NCBI RefSeq assembly: GCF_000092365.1
Contig: NC_014218.1
Location: 186,001 to 250,000, forward strand
Origin: Arcanobacterium haemolyticum DSM 20595
GTDB lineage: Bacteria; Actinomycetota; Actinomycetes; Actinomycetales; Actinomycetaceae
Reading direction: 5' to 3'
DNA: 64,000 nt
The position numbers and the translations under genes were made by a program. Below, piece after piece: positions 38,065 through 45,813 of this stretch (its first letter is position 1; each line of letters opens with the position of its first letter). Below the pieces are notes generated by a model. The model ran no database searches, had not been told where the DNA came from, and saw nothing but the letters and a program-made list of their open reading frames with translations.

Positions 38065-39144
38065 TTACCGTTCGCGTTCGCCGCGAATGTATTCCTCAAG
38101 GCGTTCGCGTGCCTCAGAATCGCGAAGTTGTTCCTTCGGAGATTTCATCAGGTATGACGAGGTGGAGAGTAGGTTTCCTGCAATTCCGCGATCGAGTGCA
38201 ATCTTGCATGCACGAAGCGCATCAATCACAATGCCTGCTGAGTTAGGAGAATCCCAGACTTCAAGCTTGTACTCAATCTGGATTGGCACTTCGCCAAATG
38301 TGGTTCCTTCAACCCGTACGAATGCAAATTTCCGATCTTCCAACCACGGCACGTAATCGGATGGACCCACGTGAATATCGTGATCGTTCACAGCTCCAGA
38401 CATGTTGGACGTGACCGCGTTTGTCTTTGAAATTTTCTTGGATTCGAGGCGATTGCGCTGCAACATGTTCTTGAAGTCCATATTTCCGCCAACGTTCAAC
38501 TGGTACGTGCGGTCAATTCGAACTCCGCGAGATTCCATGAGAGCAACAAGGTCGCGGTGAGAAATAGTGGCACCGAACTGGGACTTAATATCGTCGCCTA
38601 CGATAGGCAAGCCGGCATCTTCAAACTTCTTCGTCCATTCTTCAGTGGAAGCGATAAACACTGGTAGGCAGTTAACGAAGCCGCAACCAGCGTTGATAGC
38701 GCACTGTGCGTAGAATTTATCGGCTTCTTCTGAGCCAACTGGCAGATACGAGATGAGAACATCAACGCGTGCAGCCTTCAGCTCTGCCACCACATCGACT
38801 TCTAGTTCGCTCGATTCTTCGATAGTGTCGCGGTAGTAATCGCCGAGTCCGTCCAATGTGCGTCCACGAAGCACAGTGACGCCAGTCTGTGGAACATCAG
38901 CAAACTTCATCGTGTTATTTTCCGAAGCAAAGATGGCATCGGCAAGATCGATTCCCACCTTCTTCGAATCAACATCGAACGCCGCAACAAATTCGACGTC
39001 ACCTACGTGGTATCCGCCAAAGTTGACGTGCATAAGGCCAGGGATTGGCACGTTCGGATCTGCGTCTTTATAGAATTCCACACCTTGCACGAGCGAGCTG
39101 GCGCAATTGCCAACACCTACGATGCCCACGCGAATCTTTGCCAT
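38065..39144 (-). CDS. ino1: Inositol-3-phosphate synthase
   Basis: The 359-residue protein is the short actinobacterial form. The NAD site is [11 protein letters not shown] (7-17); [11 protein letters not shown] and the [24 protein letters not shown] stretch hold catalytic lysines and the substrate loop. It converts glucose-6-phosphate to inositol-3-phosphate, the source of phosphatidylinositol and mycothiol. GAAGGAG precedes the ATG. Two palindromes lie upstream (39221-39247), and both ends of the gene are flanked by family B 76-bp elements. Confidence 0.95.
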   Translation of the reverse strand: MAKIRVGIVGVGNCASSLVQGVEFYKDADPNVPIPGLMHVNFGGYHVGDVEFVAAFDVDSKKVGIDLADAIFASENNTMKFADVPQTGVTVLRGRTLDGLGDYYRDTIEESSELEVDVVAELKAARVDVLISYLPVGSEEADKFYAQCAINAGCGFVNCLPVFIASTEEWTKKFEDAGLPIVGDDIKSQFGATISHRDLVALMESRGVRIDRTYQLNVGGNMDFKNMLQRNRLESKKISKTNAVTSNMSGAVNDHDIHVGPSDYVPWLEDRKFAFVRVEGTTFGEVPIQIEYKLEVWDSPNSAGIVIDALRACKIALDRGIAGNLLSTSSYLMKSPKEQLRDSEARERLEEYIRGERER

Positions 39145-39220
39145 GATGGCTCCTTCTTTTTAAGTCTTCGACGTGCAATATCAGCGGTCGGTATGTTATG
39201 AACGCTGATGCCCATCTCGA

Positions 39221-39247
39221 ATTGTCATGACAATCTTGTCACGACAA
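39221..39247. promoter_or_regulatory. Tandem palindromic operators upstream of ino1
   Basis: ATTGTCATGACAAT (39221-39234) is a perfect 14-base palindrome. TTGTCACGACAA (39236-39247) is nearly the same with a changed centre. Centres are about 14 bases apart. They lie 77 to 103 bases upstream of the ino1 start and probably bind a dimeric repressor or activator; the regulator is not in this window. Confidence 0.65.
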
Positions 39248-39362
39248 TTAAGAGTCTGGCCTGTTTTCGATAACCGTGCAACCCGACTGTTCTCCTTGTC
39301 CGCTTTCTCCCCATGTTTCTTTCACACCTGATGGTCGCGCCCGCAATGTCTCGGCTTCCCCC

Positions 39363-39438
39363 GTCCCAAAAACTTGATTCTCCGTGCCGATGTTCCTGAA
39401 AACGGTGACATCTGCATCCTCAGTCGAGTTTTTGGGAC
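39363..39438 (-). repeat. 76-bp inverted-repeat element, family B copy 2
   Basis: GTCCCAAAAACTTGA at the left and TCGAGTTTTTGGGAC at the right; 14 of 15 arm bases pair. Exactly 76 bp, inverted relative to copy 1. It lies between the ino1 promoter and the serine hydrolase start, close to the 5' end of the latter. Confidence 0.85.
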
Positions 39439-39486
39439 GGGGTGGCAGAAGGTGTAAGGCCCGCCTGCATATGCGAGACTGGAGGT

Positions 39487-40308
39487 ATGTATGAAGACTT
39501 CCTCCCTGCAGATGCTTTCACGTTCGATCGCGCTTACATGACGCTGAGCTGTGACACTCAAACCCAGGCCCTCACGGTTCACGGAATTGCGGGTGATCCG
39601 GATGACGTATTTCCGTTGGCGTCGGTGACTAAACCGATCGTGGCTTGGTCTGCACTTGTAGCGGTTGAGCAGGGAGTATTGGATCTAGATGTGCCAGCAG
39701 GGCCGGAAGGTTCCACAGTCCGCCACCTGCTGGCTCACGCTTCGGGCGTACCAGCCGCGCAAGGTGCCCCAATCGCAGCCCCAGCCACCCGCAGGATTTA
39801 TTCAAATTATGGCTTTGACCTGCTGGGGGAAGCAGTCGAGCGCGCCACATCCACGCCGATTCATGAATGGGTGGCAACATCGATTTTTGTCCCACTCGGC
39901 ATGGATTCGGCGGAAATCCACGGTTCGGTGGCGTTCGGTGGGCGAGCATCGTTGGATTCGCTGGCACGCTTCGCGGGAGAGTTGCTGGCGCCATCCCTTA
40001 TTTCGCACGATCTGGCAGCGGCCGCGTTCACCCCTCAATTCGACGGCCTATCTGGCGTTCTTCCCGGCTTCGGCCGCCAGAAAAATAACGTGTGGGGGCT
40101 CGGGTTGGAGATCCGTGGGGAGAAGTCGCCGCACTGGACGGGTGCTGATTTCAGCCCGCGCACATTCGGCCATTTCGGTCAGTCGGGATCGTTCGTCTGG
40201 GTCGATCCGCAGGTGAATAAGGCAGGAGTTTTCCTTGGCACAAAGCCATTTGGAGAAGAACACGCGGCGATTTGGCCAGCACTAACTGACCAAATGCGCG
40301 CCGCGTAA
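39487..40308 (+). CDS. Serine hydrolase, beta-lactamase/class C-like
   Basis: The 273-residue protein has the serine beta-lactamase/PBP fold marks: SVTK at residue 46-49 (SxxK), YSN at 105-107 (YxN) and HFGQSG near the end (the HxG equivalent of KTG). There is no signal peptide, so it acts in the cytoplasm as an esterase or peptidase-like enzyme; antibiotic resistance is not implied. The GGAGG is only one base from the ATG at 39487, an unusual spacing. A GTG 15 codons upstream is the alternative start. Confidence 0.78.
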   Translation: MYEDFLPADAFTFDRAYMTLSCDTQTQALTVHGIAGDPDDVFPLASVTKPIVAWSALVAVEQGVLDLDVPAGPEGSTVRHLLAHASGVPAAQGAPIAAPATRRIYSNYGFDLLGEAVERATSTPIHEWVATSIFVPLGMDSAEIHGSVAFGGRASLDSLARFAGELLAPSLISHDLAAAAFTPQFDGLSGVLPGFGRQKNNVWGLGLEIRGEKSPHWTGADFSPRTFGHFGQSGSFVWVDPQVNKAGVFLGTKPFGEEHAAIWPALTDQMRAA

Positions 40309-40369
40309 TCTCCAGTAGCACTCCGCATCCCCGATAACACACCCGCCAGCAAAGCCTTACCGGGCCCCG

Positions 40370-41179
40370 TCACTCAAATTCAATAATCACGGGAACGTGG
40401 TCAGATGCGCCCTTGCCTTTGCGTTCGTCGCGGTCGATCGTCCCGTCGATCGACCGCGCAGCCAACGCCGGCGACGCATACACATAGTCAATCCTCATCC
40501 CCTCATTCTTAGGGAAACGCAGTTTTTGATAGTCCCAGAAGGTGTAGTTCGTGGCGTATTGGCGCGAGAGCTCAACCATCCCGGCATCGGCGAAGGCGTG
40601 GAAGGCCGCACGCTCCGGCTCGGTCAGATAGATGCCGTCTTCCATAGCGGCCGGGTCCCACACGTCGGCGTCGGTGGGGATTACGTTCCAGTCGCCCACA
40701 AGCGCAAGCTGTGCTGCGTCGTCGTCCCGCATCTGCCCCTCCGCGAAATCGCGCAGCCGCCGCAGGAACTCGAGTTTGTAGTGGTAGTGCGGGTCGCCGG
40801 TGGCGCGGCCGTTGGGGACGTAGAGCGACCACAAATCGATCCCGCCCACGCGCGCCCCGATGGCGCGCGCTTCGGCCGGGCCGGGGATAAAGCTGCGCCC
40901 GCCTTCGGGTTCGCCCTTCACGAACCCCGGCTGACCAGGGAATTCCCGCCGCACGTCCTCTAGTCCCACGCGCGAAATGATTGCAACGCCGTTCCATTGG
41001 TTGAGCCCGTGCGCGGCTACTTCGTAGCCGGCGGCCTCGATATCGGCGGCGGGGAATTGTTCGGGTTTGCATTTGATTTCTTGGAGGGCGAGGGCATCGA
41101 GGTCGTGGCGCGTGAGCACGTCGAGGATGCGGTCGGCGCGGGCCCGCGCGGAGTTGATGTTCCAGGTTGCGATCTTCAT
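40370..41179 (-). CDS. xthA: Exodeoxyribonuclease III
   Basis: The 269-residue AP endonuclease/exonuclease has the family order MKIATWNINSARAR, LALQEIKC (metal Glu), a GDWNVIPTDADVWDP region and GASDHVPVIIEFE at the end (catalytic His). It repairs abasic sites. The ATG follows TAAACT after six bases and no Shine-Dalgarno site, which is the pattern of leaderless mRNA. Divergent from the SDR gene with 36 bases between. Confidence 0.93.
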   Translation of the reverse strand: MKIATWNINSARARADRILDVLTRHDLDALALQEIKCKPEQFPAADIEAAGYEVAAHGLNQWNGVAIISRVGLEDVRREFPGQPGFVKGEPEGGRSFIPGPAEARAIGARVGGIDLWSLYVPNGRATGDPHYHYKLEFLRRLRDFAEGQMRDDDAAQLALVGDWNVIPTDADVWDPAAMEDGIYLTEPERAAFHAFADAGMVELSRQYATNYTFWDYQKLRFPKNEGMRIDYVYASPALAARSIDGTIDRDERKGKGASDHVPVIIEFE

Positions 41180-41215
41180 GGGGCTAGTTTACGCGGTGGC
41201 GGGTAGGCTTGGGGT

Positions 41216-41983
41216 ATGGGTAGAGCACTTGTGACTGGCGCGAGCAGCGGGCTTGGCCGCGCGTTCGTTGAGGAATTGGCCGGATCTGGGCATGATGTGG
41301 TGTTGGTTGCGCGGGATCGGGCGCGGCTGGAGGCGCTGGCAGCGGCGGTGCGGGGCCGGTTTGGGGTCCGGGCGGAGGTGCTGGTTGCGGATTTGAGTGT
41401 GGACGACGACGTTGCTCTTGTTTCTCGCCGCCTTGCCGATGAGGTGGAGCCGGTGACTTTGCTGGTGAATAATGCGGGTTTTGGGCTGGGGCAGGATTTT
41501 GTGGCCGGCTCGTTGGATCGGGAGCTTTTTGGTTTGGATGTGATGGTGCGGGCGGTGCTGGTGTTGAGCCATGCGGCGGCGCGGGCGATGCGCGCCCGCG
41601 GCCGCGGCGCGATTATTAACGTTGCGTCGATGACGTCGTTGACTGCTCAGGGCACGTATTCCGCACATAAAGCCTGGGTGCGAACGTTTTCTGAGGGGCT
41701 GGCTGTGGAGTTGGCTGGTAGTGGCGTGACCGTGACTGTGGTGAATCCGGGCCTGATTCGCACTGAGTTTCATGAGCGTTCGCATGTTGATTCTTCGCAG
41801 TGGCCTAGTGTGGTTTTTGCTTCTCCGGAGCGGGTGGCGCGGGATGCGTTGGCTGCTGCACGGGGTGGGCGTGTGGAGGTGACGCCTACCGTGATCTATA
41901 AGGCGGCGAGTGTTGCTTTGCGGCATGCGCCGCGTTGGTTGGTCCGGCGGGTTGCTGGGCCAGGACTTTCTGGCCGGGAGTAA
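41216..41983 (+). CDS. Short-chain dehydrogenase/reductase
   Basis: The 255-residue Rossmann protein has TGASSGLGRAF (cofactor loop), NNAGFG and the catalytic SMTSLTAQGTYSAHKAW (Ser, Tyr-x-x-x-Lys). The VARDRARLEAL following the loop suggests NADP. The substrate is unknown. TAGGCT stands six bases before the ATG, again suggesting leaderless initiation. Confidence 0.87.
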   Translation: MGRALVTGASSGLGRAFVEELAGSGHDVVLVARDRARLEALAAAVRGRFGVRAEVLVADLSVDDDVALVSRRLADEVEPVTLLVNNAGFGLGQDFVAGSLDRELFGLDVMVRAVLVLSHAAARAMRARGRGAIINVASMTSLTAQGTYSAHKAWVRTFSEGLAVELAGSGVTVTVVNPGLIRTEFHERSHVDSSQWPSVVFASPERVARDALAAARGGRVEVTPTVIYKAASVALRHAPRWLVRRVAGPGLSGRE

Positions 41984-42000
41984 ACTCCCCGCCAGAAAGT
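41965..42000 (+). terminator. Terminator overlapping the end of the SDR gene
   Basis: ACTTTCTGGCCGGGAGT pairs with ACTCCCCGCCAGAAAGT (one mismatch in 17) across a two-base loop containing part of the stop codon. The left arm is inside the SDR coding region. Confidence 0.7.
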
Positions 42001-42049
42001 GGCAAAAACGATAGGAACAGAAACACGCCGGCCGACCGTTACTGCGATT

Positions 42050-42410
42050 ATGGTCGATGGAGGTTTCTACCGGCTCCGTTCTAGGAAAGTTTTTGGTGAT
42101 AAGACACTCAAAGGTTGCCTTGCGTCTCGGTCTGGATATTGCGTCCTTGGCTGAGTCTGATGTGGTGAATCAGATTGTGATGATTTCGGGAGATTCTGAT
42201 TTTGTTCCTGCGGCTAAGTTGGCGCGTCGTGCGGGTATTGATTTTTTGTTGGATCCGATGTGGAGCGAGCAGATTTCTGATTCGTTGAGTGAGCATATTG
42301 ATGGTACTCGGCAGTGTGTTCTTAGGCCTCCGTTGAGTCTTAATGATCCTTTGCATGTTTGTCATCCGAGTTTTAATTTGGGCGAGGATTCTGAGGATAT
42401 TGAAATTTGA
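42050..42410 (+). pseudogene. Truncated NYN-domain protein
   Basis: An ATG at 42050 begins MVDGGFYRLRSRKVFGDKT, the N-terminal motif of NYN (PIN-like) nucleases, with the catalytic Asp. A different frame then gives ALRLGLDIASLAESDVVNQIVMISGDSDFVPAAKLARR, the second half of the same fold. The middle of the domain is missing and the frames do not join, so this is a broken gene with an internal deletion. The C-terminal part alone is an open frame of 117 codons. Confidence 0.75.
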
Positions 42411-42441
42411 GTATGTGGTTTTCAGGATGGGATTGTAGGGA

Positions 42442-42846
42442 ATGAGTAAGAAATTGATTCACGTAGTTGGCGCGGTTTTCGAGCGCGAGGGCAAGATTAT
42501 GGCTGCTCAGCGCGGTCCTGGCCGCGCGTTGGAGGGCTTTTGGGAGTTCCCGGGTGGGAAGATTGAGCCTGGTGAGGCCCCGGAAGAGACGCTTGCGCGT
42601 GAGTTGCGTGAAGAGTTATTGACCGACGCCGAAGTGGGCCCTTTCGTTGCCAGGTCCGAGTTTGATTATGATTTCGGTACGGTTCGGCTGGATGCGTATT
42701 TCTGTACGATTGTTGGCCAGGAACCAACGCTGACTGAGCATCAGGAAATCCGTTGGCTGGGCGCAGAGGATTTGTTCAGCGTGGAATGGGCCCCGGCTGA
42801 TGTACCGATTATTAAAGCGTTGAAGGATCAATTAGAAAGTAAGTAA
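42442..42846 (+). CDS. MutT-like (d)NTP pyrophosphohydrolase
   Basis: The 134-residue Nudix protein has GGKIEPGEAPEETLARELRE followed by EL (complete Nudix box), an N-terminal VVGAVFEREGKIMAAQRGPG and LTEHQEIRWLGAEDL near the end, as in MutT. It cleans 8-oxo-dGTP or similar. AGGGAATG precedes the start weakly. It is intact between two broken genes. Confidence 0.87.
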   Translation: MSKKLIHVVGAVFEREGKIMAAQRGPGRALEGFWEFPGGKIEPGEAPEETLARELREELLTDAEVGPFVARSEFDYDFGTVRLDAYFCTIVGQEPTLTEHQEIRWLGAEDLFSVEWAPADVPIIKALKDQLESK

Positions 42847-42848
42847 CA

Positions 42849-43414
42849 ATGTGGCCTGCAGGGGAGTTAACTCATTCCACGATTTTTGGGTTTTTGGATA
42901 AAACTCACAAGAGTCATGGGCATCTTTTCGATCCAGAAATGATCTGGAATGAGGCTGACGGCAAATCGATGCTGAATGCGATTCGGCATGAACTCCAGCG
43001 TTCTGAGAGTTTCATTTTTTCGATTGCGGTCATTACCTCAAACGCGTTGACGATGCTGAAACAAGATTTGATAGATGCAGCTGCCCGCGGCGTTCAATGA
43101 AAGTTGGCCTGCGGTATTCCCGAAAAAATGTGTGCAAGATGCTTGGGTTTGATTCAAATCAAGAGAGCACAATCTACGGCTATAAGGTTGATAAAACAAC
43201 AAAAACTTGTCCGATCTTCGTTACGTACAAGAAGGCCGAAGATATTTCAGCGTCTACAAAGTATGGCGATCGGTCAGAACGAGCGTTGCATTGGTTCACT
43301 CGTTCTAAAGTAAAATTGACAAGCGAGGAGACACAGGACATCTTGAGTGGCGATGCCCAGCTATATGATTATTTACGAGTTTCATCGAACACTAGCGCCC
43401 TAGTGCAGGCATGA
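42849..43414 (+). pseudogene. Remnant of a PLD/helicase/DUF3427 protein
   Basis: The first frame (42849-43100) reads LNAIRHELQRSESFIFSIAV, the N-terminal phospholipase D-like domain of DUF3427 helicases. The second (43097-43414) reads RYSRKNVCKMLGF...STIYGYKVDKTTKTCPIFVTYKK, the DUF3427 C-terminal domain. The DEAD/DEAH helicase core between them, several hundred residues in whole proteins, is absent, and the C-terminus is cut too. The two frames overlap at ATGA. It is probably a deletion remnant. Confidence 0.75.
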
Positions 43415-43452
43415 TTCGTCGAGTTTTCTGAGAGAAAGATATACTAACCACC

Positions 43453-43902
43453 GTGTTTAGCAACGACCCACAAAAGACCGCCCTAGCCGGCCTCCTGCGC
43501 GCCGCCACCCGCGAAACCGCGCCCGAAACACTCGCCGCCATCCGCGCGCTGCTCCACAGCCACGATGCCGCAGTACTCGCCGGCCACGTCATGCTCGATC
43601 TGCTCGAAGAAAACGGCTACGGCCCCCTCGACATCGACGCCATCGGCGCCACCCCCGCCGACCTCCCACTCGCCCTCGCCATCCAACACGCTGCCGCCTC
43701 ACGTGGCATGCAATACGACGCCTTCACCATCGCCGGCACCAGCCTGATCGGCCCAGACCTGGACGGCCGCCGCGTCGTCGTCATAAAAATTTTCGACGAC
43801 GAAACGGTACCCGCGAAACTCGCTGTGGAAGCAACTTCGGCGCTCGTTGGGCGCGACTTCGCCGCCTACCAGCCAACCGACTTGGAGCCAAACCATGAAT
43901 GA
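43453..43902 (+). CDS. PyrE-like phosphoribosyltransferase homologue without PRPP motif
   Basis: The 149-residue protein aligns by pattern with orotate phosphoribosyltransferase: DIDAIGATPADLPLALAIQHAAASRG matches the region DAVGGLTLGADPVAAAVA of PyrE. The PRPP loop (VVVEDxxTTG) is replaced by VVVIKIFDDETVP and the K-x-HG region is missing, so catalysis is doubtful. It is upstream of trmH, the place of pyrE in related genomes. The GTG start follows TATACT by seven bases (leaderless pattern). It overlaps trmH by eight bases. Confidence 0.65.
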   Translation: MFSNDPQKTALAGLLRAATRETAPETLAAIRALLHSHDAAVLAGHVMLDLLEENGYGPLDIDAIGATPADLPLALAIQHAAASRGMQYDAFTIAGTSLIGPDLDGRRVVVIKIFDDETVPAKLAVEATSALVGRDFAAYQPTDLEPNHE

Positions 43903-44575
43903 TACCGACTTCGAATACTGGGGAAATGGCGAAAAACCGGGCGGAATCAACGGTGTTGGGCCGTGGGAAGGGCCACTCCCAACCGAACCACACTACGATC
44001 CTGAGTTGCTCGCGAACGGCGACCGGCGCAACGTAGCAGACAAATATCGGTACTGGAGCGTGGACGCAATTCGCGATGATCTGGCGAAAACCAGCACCAA
44101 ACTCCACATCGCAATCGAAAACCTTGAACATGACCTCAACATCGGATCCATCGTGCGCACCGGAAACGCATTCAACGTGAGCGGCGTACACATCGTGGGG
44201 AAGAAAAAATGGAACAGGCGCGGGGCGCTTGTGACCGATCGCTACCTCAATGTGCATCACCATGCCGAAGTGAGCAGCCTGGTGGAATGGGCGCGCGAAA
44301 ACGACTACCAGCTGGTGGCCGTGGATAACATGGAAGGCTCCACGCCGATCGCCGAAACTGCGCTGCCTGAACGTGCCGTGCTGATTTTTGGGCAGGAATC
44401 AAACGGGTTGTCGGCAGAACTGCTGGCTGCGGCCGATTCTGCGGTTTATATTCCGCAATACGGTTCAACGCGGTCCATGAACGTGGCCGCCGCTGCTGCG
44501 ATTTCCATGCACATGTGGATTATGCAGCACGGGCCGCGGAACGCGCCCGCGCCTGAGAGTCGGCCGGTGCTGTAA
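43895..44575 (+). CDS. TrmH/SpoU family RNA 2'-O-methyltransferase
   Basis: The 226-residue SPOUT enzyme has the three family motifs: NLEHDLNIGSIVRTGNAFNV, VLIFGQESNGLS and IPQYGSTRSMNVAAAAAIS. A ~65-residue N-terminal region (WGNGEKPGGINGVGPWEG) is typical of actinobacterial members. It methylates a ribose in tRNA or rRNA. The ATG at 43895 lies inside the pyrE-like stop region, with GGAG before it. Confidence 0.9.
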   Translation: MNDTDFEYWGNGEKPGGINGVGPWEGPLPTEPHYDPELLANGDRRNVADKYRYWSVDAIRDDLAKTSTKLHIAIENLEHDLNIGSIVRTGNAFNVSGVHIVGKKKWNRRGALVTDRYLNVHHHAEVSSLVEWARENDYQLVAVDNMEGSTPIAETALPERAVLIFGQESNGLSAELLAAADSAVYIPQYGSTRSMNVAAAAAISMHMWIMQHGPRNAPAPESRPVL

Positions 44576-44586
44576 GCATTGTGTGC

Positions 44587-44663
44587 GTGCATTTAGTTTG
44601 CATTTTTGGCGGTTAGAGGGCTGATTTGGTTCAGAAATTGCCAAAAATGCAAACTCAGTGCAC
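44587..44663 (+). repeat. 77-bp inverted-repeat element, family A copy 2
   Basis: Arms of 24 bases (left GTGCATTTAGTTTGCATTTT plus TGGC) pair with 22 of 24 positions. Exactly 77 bp. The first 41 bases match copy 3 with two differences. It starts 12 bases after the trmH stop. Confidence 0.88.
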
Positions 44664-44693
44664 GGGAGGGTGATATCGGTGGCGATCGGCTGA

Positions 44694-45485
44694 TTAATCA
44701 GTGCGGAGAATGGCCAGCAACATCTCCTGAGTGCGAGCCCAATCCATCCAGACTTGTTGATATGACAGGCGGATAACCCGATACCCTGCATGTTGGGCAG
44801 CCAAATCACGCCGATGATCTTGTTCGAATGTGCTTTCAGCGATGTGGTATCGGCGCCCGTCGCATTCAATAATTGTGTTGCCAACCAGCAAATCGACCCG
44901 CCCTACGCCTGCAATCTGAACCTGCTCTTTCACTGAGAACTTATGCTGAATAAGGAAGAGCCGCACGCGAGTTTCGCTTCCTGATTCAGATTTGGCAGAG
45001 AGTTTGCGGAGCGTGCCGCGGTTTTCTTTCCGAGCGTGCTTGATCAGCTCCCACGCTTCGTCGAAACTCACCAACTTCTTGCAGATCGCCGATTCTAAAA
45101 TGATCAGCACGGTTTCTGGGTAACGGCATCGAATGAGGTCAATCAAAACATCAGAAATATGCAGGTGGGGTAGATGTTTCGGGAACAAGGTGCGGTGGAT
45201 AATCGCGTTTTTTGGAGGGGAGATGTTTCCTCTTCGCGGGTGAAAAGCAATATGTAGGCCCACATCTTCCTGCGGAGGAATCCAGAGGTTTAACAACCGG
45301 CATGCTGAAATACATGTCAGCCTGCCTCCTGATCCGAATGCGGCTTTTATTGTTGGATCAGTATCTGGCGTTGCAAACCACCCACGTGTGACACGCTCGA
45401 GCAACCCAGTTTCGGTGAACCGGTCTATCGTTCTTCTGGAGTATCCCATGGTGCGCAAATCTTGGTAGCTGTAGATGCCTTTCAT
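44694..45485 (-). CDS. DUF559/AbiEi-type protein (HTH plus nuclease-like domain)
   Basis: The 263-residue protein has an N-terminal helix-turn-helix of the AbiEi antitoxin type (IYSYQDLRTMGYSRRTIDRF, about 4-25), a middle helical domain (ISDVLIDLIRCRYPETVLIILESAICKKL) and a C-terminal VSR/DUF559 fold with VDLLVGNTIIECDGRRYH and ESTFEQDHRRDLAAQHAGYRVIRLSY, which retains the E-x-D catalytic-like residues. The role is unknown; defence or restriction-like function is possible. It is flanked by direct 77-bp repeats and has a decayed paralogue at 32.9-33.4 kb. No AbiEii toxin is adjacent. Confidence 0.75.
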   Translation of the reverse strand: MKGIYSYQDLRTMGYSRRTIDRFTETGLLERVTRGWFATPDTDPTIKAAFGSGGRLTCISACRLLNLWIPPQEDVGLHIAFHPRRGNISPPKNAIIHRTLFPKHLPHLHISDVLIDLIRCRYPETVLIILESAICKKLVSFDEAWELIKHARKENRGTLRKLSAKSESGSETRVRLFLIQHKFSVKEQVQIAGVGRVDLLVGNTIIECDGRRYHIAESTFEQDHRRDLAAQHAGYRVIRLSYQQVWMDWARTQEMLLAILRTD

Positions 45486-45568
45486 GCTGTCAATTCTGGG
45501 GTATTTAGCGAATTGGCGTTTTTAGTTATGCACAGGTGGATAACTGTTGCCTGCTTATGAGCCTACCT

Positions 45569-45645
45569 GTGCATTCAGTTTGCATTTTTGGCGGTTAGAG
45601 GGCTGTTTTGGGGTGAAAAATACCGAAAGTGCAAACTCAGTGCAC
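45569..45645 (+). repeat. 77-bp inverted-repeat element, family A copy 3
   Basis: Left arm GTGCATTCAGTTTGCATTTT, right arm ending GTGCAAACTCAGTGCAC, total 77 bp. Same direction as copy 2, reversed relative to copy 1. It lies 83 bases upstream of the DUF559 start. Confidence 0.85.
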
Positions 45646-45747
45646 AAGTGGGCTGGTAGCGGCTGGGGTGGGCTGGGGCCGGTATTGATAGCTGGTAATA
45701 GCGGAAGGGGCAGGAATGCACAAAGTTTCACGAACGGGACTGAGGGC

Positions 45748-45777
45748 TTAACAAGTGAGCACGGAAAGTGAGATAAT
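45748..45777 (+). promoter_or_regulatory. Probable promoter of fba
   Basis: TTAACA at 45748-45753 and GATAAT at 45772-45777 are separated by 18 bases. The -10 box is about 36 bases before the fba GTG. Confidence 0.55.
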
Positions 45778-45813
45778 GGAGTTGTTCTATACCACTACTA
45801 GAGGAGTATTCCC

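Noticed and set aside
39487-40308. Antibiotic resistance beta-lactamase
   Set aside because: It has the SxxK/YxN fold motifs but no signal peptide, so it is more likely a cytoplasmic esterase-like enzyme.
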